A stretch of 64,000 bases of DNA from Ferrimonas aestuarii (GCF_005116665.1 NZ_SWCJ01000002.1:124001-188000); one strand, 5' to 3'. Counted from the first letter of the stretch, positions 36,486 to 45,582 are shown. The notes: generated by a model not told the origin, from the sequence alone. Made by a program: numbers and translations.

Positions 36486-37010
36486 TTAAAACTCACTCAC
36501 TTTGACAGCAAAGCGCGAGACTTTATCCCAGTCGGTGTACTCGATACAGGCATCGGCGTTGGTAGGCCCTTTGGTGATGGTCATGATTAAGCGGATGATG
36601 TGTTTATCAAAGAAGTTGTAGCGTTTGTAATCAACCATGCCGCCAAATACTTCCGAAAACTGAGGAACCCATTTAATGCGCTTAAGAAATGCCTGAAAGT
36701 AAGGGTTGGTATCAGGGCTGTCTTTGCCTGGCTTACGGCCAACGAGGCTAACCGAAAAGAACCCTGAGGGTAGGGTTTCCAGCAATTGTTGATGTTGGCG
36801 GATAAACTTGAACACTTTATGGGAATGTTTGCCGTGCTTGATGCTTGCGCCAATGAGAATTTTGTCGCATGTAGGCAGTGTCGCCTTGGAGTCTGCGATG
36901 TTGTAGAGGGTGACCTGTTCTCCTTTCTCTTCTAGGATCTCTTGGATCCGCCGACAAATTTTAAGAGTTTGTCCTTTGTCGGTACTGTAAGCGATTAGGG
37001 TTTGAGTCAT
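36486..37010 (-). CDS. hemG: Menaquinone-dependent protoporphyrinogen oxidase
   Basis: A 174-residue flavodoxin-like protein matching HemG, which oxidises protoporphyrinogen IX to protoporphyrin IX using quinone, in haem synthesis at the inner membrane. Flavin-binding loop TLIAYSTDKGQTLKICRRI, then ILIGASIKHGKHSHKVFKF, and the HemG-specific insert FGGMVDYKRYNFFDKHIIRLIMTITKGPT. Length agrees with E. coli HemG (181). First of a two-gene unit with the b-type cytochrome. Confidence 0.92.
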   Translation of the reverse strand: MTQTLIAYSTDKGQTLKICRRIQEILEEKGEQVTLYNIADSKATLPTCDKILIGASIKHGKHSHKVFKFIRQHQQLLETLPSGFFSVSLVGRKPGKDSPDTNPYFQAFLKRIKWVPQFSEVFGGMVDYKRYNFFDKHIIRLIMTITKGPTNADACIEYTDWDKVSRFAVKVSEF

Positions 37011-37422
37011 TCGTGCTCCAAAGCTATCTCATAATGAGGATGGCTCAATGATACCTAAACCACGCCAATGAAGACCATGAGGCGGATCACCCATTGTGTG
37101 TCTTACTGATTAAAGATACACCACTTGATCACCCCAAGCGTTAGTTTGCCTCATGACGCCATGATTTGTATAAAATTCGAACAGTCGGTGTGGTGCTCAT
37201 GAAAATAAGGACGTTATCGCACTTGGCAAAGTTAAATCCTCGGAAAGAAACATGCGCTTATATAGGCTTTTGGATTTATATTGTGATCGTATCCTAAGAC
37301 TGTGCTAGACTTCGGTTTGAATGTGCGTCCCATCGCGTGAAAATACTTCGGATTGAGATTGAAAATAAAAATACTCACGTGTTTGTAAATCTGAATCATT
37401 CATATATTTAATAGAAGTAAAT
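37011..37422. other. Intergenic region between hemG and hha-like gene
   Basis: About 410 bases, AT-rich toward the right, separating divergent genes. No open frame with a ribosome site was found. It should hold the hemG promoter on the left and the hha-like promoter on the right; a candidate for the latter is TTGTAA at 37383, 16-base spacer, TATTTA, only moderately convincing. Confidence 0.5.
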
Positions 37423-37620
37423 ATGAGAATTACATTAGAACAATTAAGTGAAGTTGAGCTGGATTTTCTCTATAAGCTTAGAAAAGCTAGAACCTTAGAT
37501 ACCCTTGAACTCATGACAGAGCGCCTAGAGCGAGAAGCAAAAACCAGCTCTGAAGAGGCCTCTATTTGCCGAGCATTCGATGTGCGTGAGTCTGAAATCG
37601 AAATGGGTAAATACGTATAA
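37423..37620 (+). CDS. Hha/YmoA-like small nucleoid modulator (putative)
   Basis: A 65-residue protein. Residues 14-64 align nearly without gaps to E. coli Hha: DFLYKLRKARTLDTLE matches DYLMRLRRCQTIDTLE, and FDVRESEIEMGKY matches ADHRLAELTMNKLY. Hha proteins bind H-NS and tune silencing of foreign and virulence genes. The alignment is by eye and the rest diverges, so it is a distant member at best. ATG has no strong Shine-Dalgarno (AGAAG). Followed by a convergent terminator. Confidence 0.55.
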   Translation: MRITLEQLSEVELDFLYKLRKARTLDTLELMTERLEREAKTSSEEASICRAFDVRESEIEMGKYV

Positions 37621-37703
37621 ATAGGTAAAGAGTTTATTCTTCTACCGTATCGCTTTGAACAGATTTCTAAATGGGATTGCCCACAGGTAGTCCAATCATC
37701 GAT

Positions 37704-37727
37704 TAAGGCACCTTCCTTGGTGCCTTA
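37704..37727. terminator. Terminator between convergent genes
   Basis: Stem TAAGGCACC, loop TTCCTT, GGTGCCTTA, between the hha-like stop and the acyltransferase stop. Tails are only moderately T-rich on either strand. Confidence 0.7.
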
Positions 37728-37736
37728 ATGTTATCT

Positions 37737-38759
37737 TTATGGTACCAACCGTTTGAGTACCGGAATTTGGATCACTACCCGAGTAATGGACCACGCAACC
37801 ATCATGACTAATAGAGATAGAGTCGGGATGGCAACCAAGTTTGAACCAAACCATTGATAATAGCCGTTGCTTAGCTCTCGAACGGGAATCAGCAACAAAG
37901 GATGGATCAAGTAGATTCCTAGGCTACACATGGCGATACTTGCGATAGGGCGCTGGAATCTGTGCAAGTAATGGCTGTAATCTTTCGCGATCAGGAATAG
38001 CGCGCAAGCGATAAGAGCGGTATTGAACGATTTATAGCCGAGAAAGAATACGCTGTATTTTTGCTTCATTTCTGAAAAATAAAGTGTACCGAATACATTG
38101 ATGAGCAGCATTATGGTGGCTGTTAGCGCAATGGTCTTGGTGTATTTTCGGCAATCATTATTGTGCAGGTACCAACCCAAAATTAAGTATCCGGTATATA
38201 AAACAAGATTTTGTCTTAGCCAACTGTCTACTTTTAGCCAGTGCATCAGCGTTAGCACAAACCAAGAAATCACCAATAACTTTATGTGTTCCTTATCCAT
38301 CTTATTTAGGATGATCGCTAGAAAAGGGACTACAAAATAGAGCGGAATAAAATCATAAAAGAACCAGAGGTGGTACCAGGCGGGTTCGTTGATGGCGTTT
38401 ATCACCAATTGCACTAATGAAAAAGCAGAAAAATCTTGTTGTGAATACCAAGTGACCGTGGTGTAGATCAGGCTCCAGGCGATAAACGGAATAACCACTT
38501 TGGAAACCCGCTTATTCAGATAGGTTGAGCAATTAAATGGTTTTTTACTGGATAGCAGTAATGCGCCGGAGATCATCATAAACACCGGTACCGCCCAACG
38601 GGTGACGGCATTGTAACTGACGGCGAATTCCCACTGAAACCCTGGGGCGACGCCATAAAGGTGGCGCCAAGGGCCGAGAACGTGGATCATAACCACTGCA
38701 AAGGCAGCGACGGCTCGAAGCACATCGAGATAGTAGTAATTATTGGCTTTTGTGCTCAT
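37737..38759 (-). CDS. Acyltransferase family 3 membrane protein
   Basis: A 340-residue integral membrane acyltransferase with about ten hydrophobic segments. The family start YYLDVLRAVAAFAVVMIHVLGPW carries the catalytic-site His of the R-x10-H motif, and later RWAVPVFMMISGALLL follows the pattern. Members O-acetylate surface or extracytoplasmic glycans (WecH, OatA types). No SGNH domain is fused. No glycan-synthesis genes are near, so the acceptor is unknown. Confidence 0.88.
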   Translation of the reverse strand: MSTKANNYYYLDVLRAVAAFAVVMIHVLGPWRHLYGVAPGFQWEFAVSYNAVTRWAVPVFMMISGALLLSSKKPFNCSTYLNKRVSKVVIPFIAWSLIYTTVTWYSQQDFSAFSLVQLVINAINEPAWYHLWFFYDFIPLYFVVPFLAIILNKMDKEHIKLLVISWFVLTLMHWLKVDSWLRQNLVLYTGYLILGWYLHNNDCRKYTKTIALTATIMLLINVFGTLYFSEMKQKYSVFFLGYKSFNTALIACALFLIAKDYSHYLHRFQRPIASIAMCSLGIYLIHPLLLIPVRELSNGYYQWFGSNLVAIPTLSLLVMMVAWSITRVVIQIPVLKRLVP

Positions 38760-38853
38760 GGGCCACCTGTTTTAAAACCGTAATTTCAGTAGTATATCAG
38801 CTAAAGCAGCGAGCGTAGCTTCGCTTAAATAGAGTAATCATCAGTAGGGCAGT

Positions 38854-39105
38854 ATGAAACATCAGTGGCGATTCGAATGGAATCAGCATCAAATTCGCAT
38901 CGACTCAAACTGGGCCGCCGGCTCACACCTGTTTGTCGATAACGAGCTTAAAGACAGCAACCGTGCGTTGTTTGGCTTGCCTGCAAAACAGGTTCTCTGC
39001 TGGGACGCCCTCCGCGTGGAGATCGACTATAAGATGTTTTGGGCCGAAGTGATGGTGACCGCAGGGGATGAGGTAATCTTTCAAAAACGGCCCAGAGGTT
39101 GGTAG
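38854..39105 (+). CDS. Hypothetical protein (83 aa)
   Basis: Short soluble protein, rich in Trp and charged residues, opening MKHQWRFEWNQHQIRIDSNW and predicted as beta strands (LFVDNELKD, LRVEIDYKMFWAEVMV). No family recognised with certainty. Its stop is 9 bases from the convergent MurE-like gene stop. The start ATG has a GGGC stretch a few bases upstream. Confidence 0.6.
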   Translation: MKHQWRFEWNQHQIRIDSNWAAGSHLFVDNELKDSNRALFGLPAKQVLCWDALRVEIDYKMFWAEVMVTAGDEVIFQKRPRGW

Positions 39106-39114
39106 CCTTTAAAG

Positions 39115-40530
39115 TTAGGCCAACTCCGAAAGGCAGGATTTTACGATAGCGATATCGCCTCGATAGGGGGTTGGCATAGATTTATCACTCGAAAGGTATT
39201 GGTGCTGCTCTTCGCCTTTACCGCAAATCACCAGCAGGTCCCCAGATTTCATTTTCTTTATGGCTCGTTGTATAGCAAGTTCACGATCGGCTTGCTTATG
39301 ACATAGAGCGTCTGGGTCAAGTTCGGCAAAGATGCGATTTACTGGCACTCCCAGTGGATTATCTGTCGTGAACGTCACCTCATCAGACAGCTCGCGCACA
39401 GTACTGCCTATCCCGGCTGCATCGGCGAGGCGGTCGCCGGTAACGCCGATGATGGTATGAAGCTTTCCATTTTTAATTTGCTGACACTGACGCAACAAAC
39501 TGGCGACGCTGGCTTGGTTGTGAGCGTAATCCACAATGATCGCTTTTCCCTGATGCTGATAACACTCACTTCGACCTGGAACTCTTGGTAGGGTTTGCAG
39601 TTTATTTGCAACCTCGACCAATGGAATGCCCTCCATGAGTGCGGCACTTGCCATTGCTAAGGCGTTATCGACGTTATGTAGAAAGGGGAGGTTTAAAGTG
39701 CAATGCTGCTGTTGACCTTGGTAGTGAAATACCACCTCTGATCCCTGTGCGCTCAGATTAATGACTTCACCGAATAGATCCGCTTTTGGGTTTTGTCGAC
39801 TGTAACTGAAGGTGTCAAAGCGGGCTCGACATCTGGCGTTAATGACAATGTGGCTATCGTCATCCAAGTTGTAAATCACTTTTCCAGAGGGTTTAAGCTT
39901 TTCAATTAGCCTTAATTTCGCTTGCTGGTAAGCATCTACGCTTAAGTGGTAGTCCAGATGATCTTCGGTAATGTTAGTAAATAGCGCCAAATCGTAGCGG
40001 ATAGAGTCGACCCGATCTTGGGCCAGTGCATGGCTGCTGACCTCCATCACATGGTGAGTCAGACCTAAATCCTGATAGCGCTTAAAGCGGTTCAGTAGGG
40101 TGAGCGAGTCCGGCGTGGTATTGAGCTGTTGCGTCCAGTCGCCTTGGGTCAATGTACCTAAGGTGCCGCTGTAGCTGCTGGTGTTGTTGTCGTTCAGCAA
40201 GTGATGCAGTCCAAACGCCACCGTGGTTTTGCCATTGGTACCGGTAATGCCAATCTGCCGCAACGCATCCCCAGGGTGTTCCAAATATTGGTCGATGATG
40301 GCCACAGACGTAGTGAAATTTGGGGTGATGAGGCAGGGAACCGGCACCGGCAACGGTCGATTGGCAATGATGCCGATGGCACCTTGCTTTACTGCGCAAT
40401 CAGCAAACTCATGGCTGTCTTGCAGTGTTCCTTGGCGACACACAAATACGTCACCTTCAGTAACCTGACGGCTATCGAGTTGAAACTGCTTCGGAGAGAG
40501 GGCGTGAAGGCGTAGTAGTAGATCGTGCAT
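39115..40530 (-). CDS. MurE-like Mur ligase paralogue with altered DNPR motif
   Basis: A 471-residue Mur ligase most like MurE (UDP-MurNAc-dipeptide:diamino-acid ligase): LDSRQVTEGDVFVCRQG, P-loop ITGTNGKTTVAF, TTPDSLTLLNRF, MEVSSHALAQDRVD, FTNITEDHLDYH, and GRSECY. The motif that grips meso-DAP in MurE, DNPR, reads DNPL at 390-393. It is not in a dcw cell-wall cluster. It is therefore a stand-alone paralogue with possibly different amino-acid specificity. ATG 40530 is chosen because an upstream TTG extension would run through the gloA terminator hairpin. Confidence 0.8.
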   Translation of the reverse strand: MHDLLLRLHALSPKQFQLDSRQVTEGDVFVCRQGTLQDSHEFADCAVKQGAIGIIANRPLPVPVPCLITPNFTTSVAIIDQYLEHPGDALRQIGITGTNGKTTVAFGLHHLLNDNNTSSYSGTLGTLTQGDWTQQLNTTPDSLTLLNRFKRYQDLGLTHHVMEVSSHALAQDRVDSIRYDLALFTNITEDHLDYHLSVDAYQQAKLRLIEKLKPSGKVIYNLDDDSHIVINARCRARFDTFSYSRQNPKADLFGEVINLSAQGSEVVFHYQGQQQHCTLNLPFLHNVDNALAMASAALMEGIPLVEVANKLQTLPRVPGRSECYQHQGKAIIVDYAHNQASVASLLRQCQQIKNGKLHTIIGVTGDRLADAAGIGSTVRELSDEVTFTTDNPLGVPVNRIFAELDPDALCHKQADRELAIQRAIKKMKSGDLLVICGKGEEQHQYLSSDKSMPTPYRGDIAIVKSCLSELA

Positions 40531-40539
40531 AGGGTTAAA

Positions 40540-40560
40540 CGAGCCTTGGTTCAAGGCTCG
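40540..40560 (-). terminator. Terminator hairpin after gloA
   Basis: Perfect 9-bp stem CGAGCCTTG/CAAGGCTCG with a 3-base loop, followed on the minus strand by TTTAA, 15 bases past the gloA stop and 10 bases before the MurE-like start. Confidence 0.7.
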
Positions 40561-40574
40561 TGGGCATTACCTAA

Positions 40575-40988
40575 TTAGTTATCTAGACCAGCGCTGGCTT
40601 GGCTTTGTTGAATAAGCTCTACCATGTACCCGTCAGGATCACGAACGAAAGCGATGTGGGTATTGCCCCCTAATACAGGGCCTGGCTCACGGGTAATGGT
40701 GCCACCGGCCGCTCGAATTTTATCGCAAGCTTGGTAGATGTCATCGTAGCCAAGAGCCAGGTGGCCAAAGGCGTTGCCCATCTCATAGCTCTCTACGCCC
40801 CAGTTGTAGGTCAACTCGATAACGGCGCCGCCTTCACTTTCATCACCGTAACCAACAAAAGCCAAGGTGTATTTGTACTCTTCGTTGGTTGATTGGCGCA
40901 AAAGCGTCATGCCGAGTACTTCGGTGTAAAACTGAATTGAACGGTCTAGATCGCCAACGCGGATCATAGTGTGAAGTAGTTGAGGCAT
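40575..40988 (-). CDS. gloA: Lactoylglutathione lyase (glyoxalase I)
   Basis: A 137-residue metalloenzyme converting the methylglyoxal-glutathione hemithioacetal to S-lactoylglutathione. Sequence from ATG 40988 ([21 protein letters not shown]) matches E. coli GloA in length (135) and motif: His5-region ligand, [17 protein letters not shown], and the closing [11 protein letters not shown]. The frame is open upstream but those residues are not conserved and lack a site. Confidence 0.95.
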   Translation of the reverse strand: MPQLLHTMIRVGDLDRSIQFYTEVLGMTLLRQSTNEEYKYTLAFVGYGDESEGGAVIELTYNWGVESYEMGNAFGHLALGYDDIYQACDKIRAAGGTITREPGPVLGGNTHIAFVRDPDGYMVELIQQSQASAGLDN

Positions 40989-41476
40989 TGAAAATTCTCG
41001 TGTTCGCTTTGAGTTTGTAGTGCTGATTGTACTTCGAATGTCCAAAGTATTCGAGGGTTCAATCATGTCATTGGTGCTGTCTGGACGATGGTTAGCCATG
41101 TTTGGTCATAGGAGAAAAACCGGCTGCGAATATGGTCTGGATAACCCTATGAATTTTTGAGCTTATCTGAGTTAAGTGCAGGTTTTTGCGTAGGACAATG
41201 GCTTTTATTTGAGTGCGACAACGCAGTTCATCCGGTGCAAATGTTGCAAAAAACGCCACACGCGTCGGTGCCCCTAGGCTGTAGGAGATAACTGAATTCC
41301 TAGAAAATGTTAACAAATTTTAACACAATAAATCAGTAACTTGCATCGATGGCGAAGCTGGCTTATGGAGTTTGTTAATCAAATTTTCCCTCTTGATTAG
41401 GGCTTTAAAAGGGGTATCATCGATAGAGCACTGGACCCGAATATCAGAAAAACACTAATTTTGAAGGAGTGGGCGC
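40989..41476. other. Intergenic region between gloA and uvrY
   Basis: Nearly 490 bases between divergent genes. I found no gene with a credible ribosome site; short minus-strand frames have no recognisable product. The right end holds a uvrY promoter candidate. Confidence 0.5.
41393..41420 (+). promoter_or_regulatory. Candidate uvrY promoter
   Basis: TTGATT, 16-base spacer, TATCAT, 56 bases before the uvrY TTG start. Both hexamers have four of six consensus bases. Confidence 0.4.
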
Positions 41477-42118
41477 TTGATCCATATCTATCTAGTCGAT
41501 GACCATGCGCTTGTACGCACTGGCATCAGACGCATCCTAGATGATGAACGCGGCATTAAAGTCGTTGGCGAGGCCGAAGACGGGGAAGACGCCGTCAATT
41601 GGTGTCGCAAAAACGAAGTCGACGTCATCCTAATGGATATGAATATGCCTGGAATTGGCGGCTTGGAAGCGACACGAAAAATTCTACGCTTCAACCCAGA
41701 TGCCAAAATTATCGTGCTGACCATTCATACTGAAGAGCCGTTCCCTTCAAAAGTGATGCAAGCTGGCGCCGCCGGTTATCTGACCAAAAACGCACCGCCT
41801 TCGGAGATGGTGCAGGCGATTCGTCAGGTGGCTTGTGGTCAACGTTATCTGTCGCCACAAATTGCTCAGCAGATGGCGCTTAACAAGTTCAAAACCGAAG
41901 ACAATCCATTTGATGAGCTGTCTGAGCGTGAATTGCAGATCATGATGATGATCACCGCGGGACAAAAGGTCAGCGACATCTCTGAGAAACTGAACCTGAG
42001 CCCGAAAACGGTAAACAGTTATCGCTATCGCTTGTTCCAAAAGCTGAACATTGGTGGTGACGTTGAATTAACTCGCTTGGCGATTCGTTATGGTATGCTG
42101 GACGCAGAGAAGATCTGA
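41477..42118 (+). CDS. uvrY: Response regulator UvrY/GacA
   Basis: A 213-residue NarL-type response regulator, partner of the BarA/GacS kinase, that activates the Csr small RNAs. Receiver with DD8-9 and phospho-acceptor Asp54 (VILMDMNMPG), Lys near position 104 (YLTKNAPPS), and a C-terminal LuxR-type helix-turn-helix (LSPKTVNSYRYRLFQKL). Start is TTG with AAGGAG 8 bases upstream, giving MIHIYLVDDHALVRTGIRRIL, aligning with the E. coli N-terminus. Followed 12 bases later by uvrC, the order found in enterics. Confidence 0.95.
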   Translation: MIHIYLVDDHALVRTGIRRILDDERGIKVVGEAEDGEDAVNWCRKNEVDVILMDMNMPGIGGLEATRKILRFNPDAKIIVLTIHTEEPFPSKVMQAGAAGYLTKNAPPSEMVQAIRQVACGQRYLSPQIAQQMALNKFKTEDNPFDELSERELQIMMMITAGQKVSDISEKLNLSPKTVNSYRYRLFQKLNIGGDVELTRLAIRYGMLDAEKI

Positions 42119-42130
42119 TTTCCAGTATGC

Positions 42131-43969
42131 ATGACCCAGACAGCATTTGACGCCAAGGCGTTTCTAAAAACGGTGACCGAGCAACCCGGTGTGTATCGTA
42201 TGTACGATCGCGAAGGGGGCTCGGTCATTTACGTAGGCAAGGCCAAAAATTTAAAAAAGCGCCTGAGCTCCTATTTCCGAACCAATCTCCCCGACGTAAA
42301 AACTCAAGCCTTGGTGTCCAATATTGCGCACATTGAGGTGACCGTCACCCATACGGAAACCGAAGCCCTGATTCTTGAGCATGACTACATCAAACTGTAC
42401 ATGCCTAGATATAACGTGCTGCTTCGGGACGATAAATCCTACCCCTATATTTTGCTGTCAGAGCATCGCCATCCAAGGCTTGCCTTTCATCGCGGTGCTA
42501 AGCGGGCCAAGGGAAAGTATTTTGGGCCTTTCCCGAATGGCGGTGCGGTACGCGACAGTTTGCACCTGATGCAAAAACTGTTTCCCATACGTCAATGTGA
42601 AGATGGCTTTTATAAAGCGCGCTCTCGCCCCTGCCTGCAGTTTCAGTTAAAACGCTGCAGCGCTCCGTGTACCGGTGAAATCAGTGATGCCGACTACACC
42701 GAGCAGGTCAAAATGGCGACGCTGTTTTTACAGGGCAAGAACCAGCAGGTGATGCAAACGCTGGTGGAGTGGATGGAACAGGCCAGTGACAAGCTGCAAT
42801 TTGAAAAAGCGGCAATCTATCGCGATCAAATTCAAGCGATGCGGCGTGTGCAAGAACAGCAGGGCGTGCATGGCGATTTGGGCGAGATGGATATTCTTGG
42901 TATGTCGCTGCAGAACGGTGCGGCCTGTTGCCACCTGCTGTTTGTCCGTGAAGGCAAAATCTTGGGCAGCCGCAGCTATTTTCCCAAGTTGCCAGCCAAC
43001 ACCACAGAGCAGGAACTTTTGTCCTCCTTTTTAGTGCAGTTCTATCTTGGTGGCGGCGAAGAGCGCCAAATTCCCAAAGAGATCATTCTTCCTAGCGAGG
43101 TGGAAGATGCCGAGCTGCTGGAGCAGACTTTAGGTCAGCGCTGTGGCCACAAAGTGTCTTTAAAATCTTCCGTGCGTAGCGATCGAGCTCAGTTCCAGCG
43201 CTTGGCCAACACCAATGCGGCAACCGCGCTCTCCAGCCGTGTGGCCCACAAATCAACCATCGCCGAGCGATACCGTTTGCTGACCGAGCAGCTTGAGTTA
43301 AATGATGGCATTCGCCGCATGGAGTGTTTTGATATTAGCCACACCATGGGGGAGAAAACCGTTGCCAGTTGCGTGGTGTTCGATGGCGATGGTCCGGCCA
43401 AAAAAGAGTATCGGCGTTATAACATCAGTGGCATTACCCCTGGGGATGATTACGCAGCAATGTCTCAAGCCTTGACTCGTCGTTATGACAAAGTCACCGA
43501 GCAGCAAAACCTGCCCACCATTTTATTCATCGATGGTGGGCGAGGGCAGTTGACTCAGGCGGAAGAGATTATGGACAAAACGGTCATAGCCAAAGGACTA
43601 AACCCACCGCTGTTGATTGGTGTGGCCAAAGGAGAGGGACGCCGCCCGGGCTTGGAAACGCTGTTTGTTGGCTATACCCGCGAGGTGATCGATCTGCCTG
43701 CGGATTCACCGGCGCTGCATCTGGTTCAACATATTCGAGACGAGGCCCACCGATTTGCCATTGGCGGTCACCGCGCCGCTCGAGGGAAGGCCAGGCGAGT
43801 GTCCAGTTTAGAGCAGATTGCGGGCGTCGGCGCCAAAAGGCGGCAAACCCTGCTTAAGTACATGGGGGGCTTGCAGGAGATTAAGTCTGCAAGTGTTGAT
43901 GAATTGAGCAAAGTGCCCGGAATTAGCGTGGCTTTGGCACAAAAAATCCATGATGCATTGCGTGGTTAG
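42131..43969 (+). CDS. uvrC: UvrABC system protein C
   Basis: A 612-residue excision-repair nuclease that makes both incisions around a lesion. N-terminal GIY-YIG domain ([31 protein letters not shown]), UvrB-binding UVR helix pair ([23 protein letters not shown]), RNase-H-like domain ([21 protein letters not shown]), and C-terminal tandem HhH. Length equals E. coli UvrC (610). Between uvrY and pgsA as in enteric bacteria. Confidence 0.96.
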   Translation: MTQTAFDAKAFLKTVTEQPGVYRMYDREGGSVIYVGKAKNLKKRLSSYFRTNLPDVKTQALVSNIAHIEVTVTHTETEALILEHDYIKLYMPRYNVLLRDDKSYPYILLSEHRHPRLAFHRGAKRAKGKYFGPFPNGGAVRDSLHLMQKLFPIRQCEDGFYKARSRPCLQFQLKRCSAPCTGEISDADYTEQVKMATLFLQGKNQQVMQTLVEWMEQASDKLQFEKAAIYRDQIQAMRRVQEQQGVHGDLGEMDILGMSLQNGAACCHLLFVREGKILGSRSYFPKLPANTTEQELLSSFLVQFYLGGGEERQIPKEIILPSEVEDAELLEQTLGQRCGHKVSLKSSVRSDRAQFQRLANTNAATALSSRVAHKSTIAERYRLLTEQLELNDGIRRMECFDISHTMGEKTVASCVVFDGDGPAKKEYRRYNISGITPGDDYAAMSQALTRRYDKVTEQQNLPTILFIDGGRGQLTQAEEIMDKTVIAKGLNPPLLIGVAKGEGRRPGLETLFVGYTREVIDLPADSPALHLVQHIRDEAHRFAIGGHRAARGKARRVSSLEQIAGVGAKRRQTLLKYMGGLQEIKSASVDELSKVPGISVALAQKIHDALRG

Positions 43970-44023
43970 CCAGTTTTAGGGCATGATTATCAGCTGTTTG
44001 AAGAGCCGAGTTGGGCAATTGTT

Positions 44024-44578
44024 TTGACCTTTAATATTCCAAATATTCTCACATTAGTACGGCTCGTTTTGATTCCGGTTTTTTTGGTGCTCTATTATCT
44101 GCCTTGGCAGTACGCCTACATTACCGCCGCGGTGGTTTTTGTATTGGCAGCGATGACAGACGCTTTGGACGGTTATCTGGCGAGAAAATTAAACCAGAGT
44201 ACCCCTTTTGGTGCATTCCTTGACCCTGTCGTCGACAAGCTGATGGTGGCCAGTGCACTGGTGGTTCTGGTTCAAAGCTATGAGGGCTCTATTTGGATGA
44301 CCATCGCCGCCATTATTATGATTGGCCGTGAAATTGTGATTTCGGCGCTGCGCGAATGGATGGCCGAACTTGGAAAGCGTGGCAGCGTTGCGGTTTCTTG
44401 GATTGGAAAGGTTAAAACTGCCGCGCAGATGGCGGCCATTACTGGGCTTATTACTCATTATAATGAATGGGTTATCGACCTAAGTATGGTGATGCTGTAC
44501 GTGGCTACCGTTCTGACACTGTGGTCGATGATGGTCTATATTAAGGCCGCGTGGAGCGACCTGATTGGCAACCACTGA
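44024..44578 (+). CDS. pgsA: CDP-diacylglycerol-glycerol-3-phosphate 3-phosphatidyltransferase
   Basis: A 184-residue inner membrane enzyme making phosphatidylglycerol phosphate. CDP-alcohol phosphotransferase signature reads DALDGYLARKLNQSTPFGAF followed by LDPVVDK. The segment ALREWMAELGKRGSVAVSWIGKVKT is nearly that of E. coli PgsA. Start is TTG; N-terminus MTFNIPNILTLVRL matches MQFNIPTLLTLFR of E. coli. tRNA genes follow, as in enterics. Confidence 0.95.
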   Translation: MTFNIPNILTLVRLVLIPVFLVLYYLPWQYAYITAAVVFVLAAMTDALDGYLARKLNQSTPFGAFLDPVVDKLMVASALVVLVQSYEGSIWMTIAAIIMIGREIVISALREWMAELGKRGSVAVSWIGKVKTAAQMAAITGLITHYNEWVIDLSMVMLYVATVLTLWSMMVYIKAAWSDLIGNH

Positions 44579-44638
44579 TGATTTTTGGGTTAGCTGCGCA
44601 TAATTGCGACAGTTAACCTTAATTAACTCAATTGGTTA

Positions 44639-44666
44639 TTGACCGTTAGTTCAGTTGCAGTATTAT
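44639..44666 (+). promoter_or_regulatory. Promoter of first tRNA-Cys unit
   Basis: TTGACC, 16-base spacer, TATTAT, 21 bases before the mature tRNA 5' end. The block from here to the tRNA is shared with the second unit (TTCAGTT..CAGTATTATAC). Confidence 0.65.
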
Positions 44667-44687
44667 ACATCTCGTCTTAACGACACT

Positions 44688-44761
44688 GGCGCCTTGGCAG
44701 AGTGGCTATGCAGCGGATTGCAAATCCGTGGACCTCGGTTCGACTCCGGGAGGCGCCTCCA
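44688..44761 (+). tRNA. tRNA-Cys (GCA), copy 1
   Basis: 74 bases including encoded CCA. Acceptor GGCGCCT pairs with AGGCGCC; anticodon GCA in loop ATTGCAAAT (44720-44722); T arm CTCGG TTCGACT CCGGG. Identical to the copies at 45509 and 49364. Confidence 0.97.
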
Positions 44762-44825
44762 TATTGATATCCAAATGCGTAAGCGTTTGGTTTTGCCATA
44801 GAGCGATAGCTTGATGGCACGAAGG

Positions 44826-44878
44826 CAAATCCGTGGACACAAGTCAGTGAATTCACTCGACTCCGGGAGGCGCCTCCA
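44826..44878 (+). repeat. tRNA-Cys 3' fragment, copy 1
   Basis: Sequence CAAATCCGTGGAC then 16-17 unrelated bases including the palindrome GTGAATTCAC, then CTCGACTCCGGGAGGCGCCTCCA, the tRNA-Cys 3' end. It lacks the 5' acceptor strand and half of the T stem, so it cannot fold as tRNA. It is separated from the tRNA by a 64-base spacer containing two hairpins. Confidence 0.85.
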
Positions 44879-44940
44879 TATTTTGATTCAATGCGACTGC
44901 ATTGAGTGACAGTTAAAGTAAAACGCAATAGCGGGTTACT

Positions 44941-45027
44941 GCCCTGGTGGTGAAATTGGTAGACACAAGGGATTTAAAATCCCTCGCTGGTAACAGCGTG
45001 CCGGTTCAAGTCCGGCCCGGGGCACCA
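44941..45027 (+). tRNA. tRNA-Leu (UAA), copy 1
   Basis: 87 bases with long variable arm and encoded CCA. Acceptor GCCCTGG pairs with CCGGGGC; anticodon TAA in GGGATTTAAAATCCC; T arm GCCGG TTCAAGT CCGGC. Equivalent to E. coli leuZ, which also follows cysT downstream of pgsA. Confidence 0.96.
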
Positions 45028-45038
45028 TATTTGCAAAA

Positions 45039-45066
45039 AGCTCAATTTTCGGATTGGGCTTTTTTT
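45039..45066 (+). terminator. Terminator of first tRNA transcript
   Basis: Stem AGCTCAAT, loop TTTCGG, ATTGGGCT, then a run of six T, 11 bases after the tRNA-Leu CCA. Confidence 0.88.
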
Positions 45067-45128
45067 GTGCCCAGATGATTCGAAATAAAACGCTTTTATA
45101 GACCTTTGCTTTTTCTTTAAGGGTCACA

Positions 45129-45276
45129 ATACCAATTGTCATTAACGCTTGTTTAAATTGCCTCACTCTTCGTAGCTGTATTTGATGTTAGAGCCACAAG
45201 CAACGGCATTGAGCGTCTAGATTAAGACAATTTACTCGATGCACTAAATTGAGCATTTCCTTAATTGGATCGGTAT
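45129..45276. mobile_element. MITE-like element (148 bp)
   Basis: Bounded by imperfect inverted ends: ATACCAATTGTCATTAA on the left and, read from the right end, ATACCGATCCAATTAAGG. Such ATACCAATT-type ends mark miniature elements common in Vibrio and Shewanella relatives. No open frame inside. Lies between the two tRNA-Cys/Leu units. The remaining stretch 45277-45459 has no feature I can support. Confidence 0.45.
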
Positions 45277-45459
45277 AACCGCTTAAAAATTAGAATTTCT
45301 GCATGTCGCCTAGAGATAGGTGGCGGTATACAGTGATGTACTCACTGGTTTTCTGATCACTTTTGAGTGCATTTTAGCCGCTCAAATGACTGTGAAATTC
45401 GTTTGGAGGAGAAATGAGCGGAAAACTGCTTAAATACAACCAAATGGTAAAATAGGGGC

Positions 45460-45487
45460 TTGTAACCCAGTTCAGTTCCAGTATTAT
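45460..45487 (+). promoter_or_regulatory. Promoter of second tRNA-Cys unit
   Basis: TTGTAA, 16-base spacer, TATTAT, 21 bases before the tRNA. The same layout as the first unit with the -35 changed from TTGACC. Confidence 0.55.
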
Positions 45488-45508
45488 ACGACTCGTCTTA
45501 ACGACACT

Positions 45509-45582
45509 GGCGCCTTGGCAGAGTGGCTATGCAGCGGATTGCAAATCCGTGGACCTCGGTTCGACTCCGGGAGGCGCCTCCA
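45509..45582 (+). tRNA. tRNA-Cys (GCA), copy 2
   Basis: 74 bases, identical to the first copy, CCA encoded. Part of a duplicated block running from the promoter through the tRNA-Leu. Confidence 0.97.

Noticed and set aside
45414..45455. 13-codon frame with a GGAGGAG ribosome site before tRNA-Cys copy 2
   Set aside because: Too short to support as a gene and no neighbour to couple to; chance or a decayed gene start.
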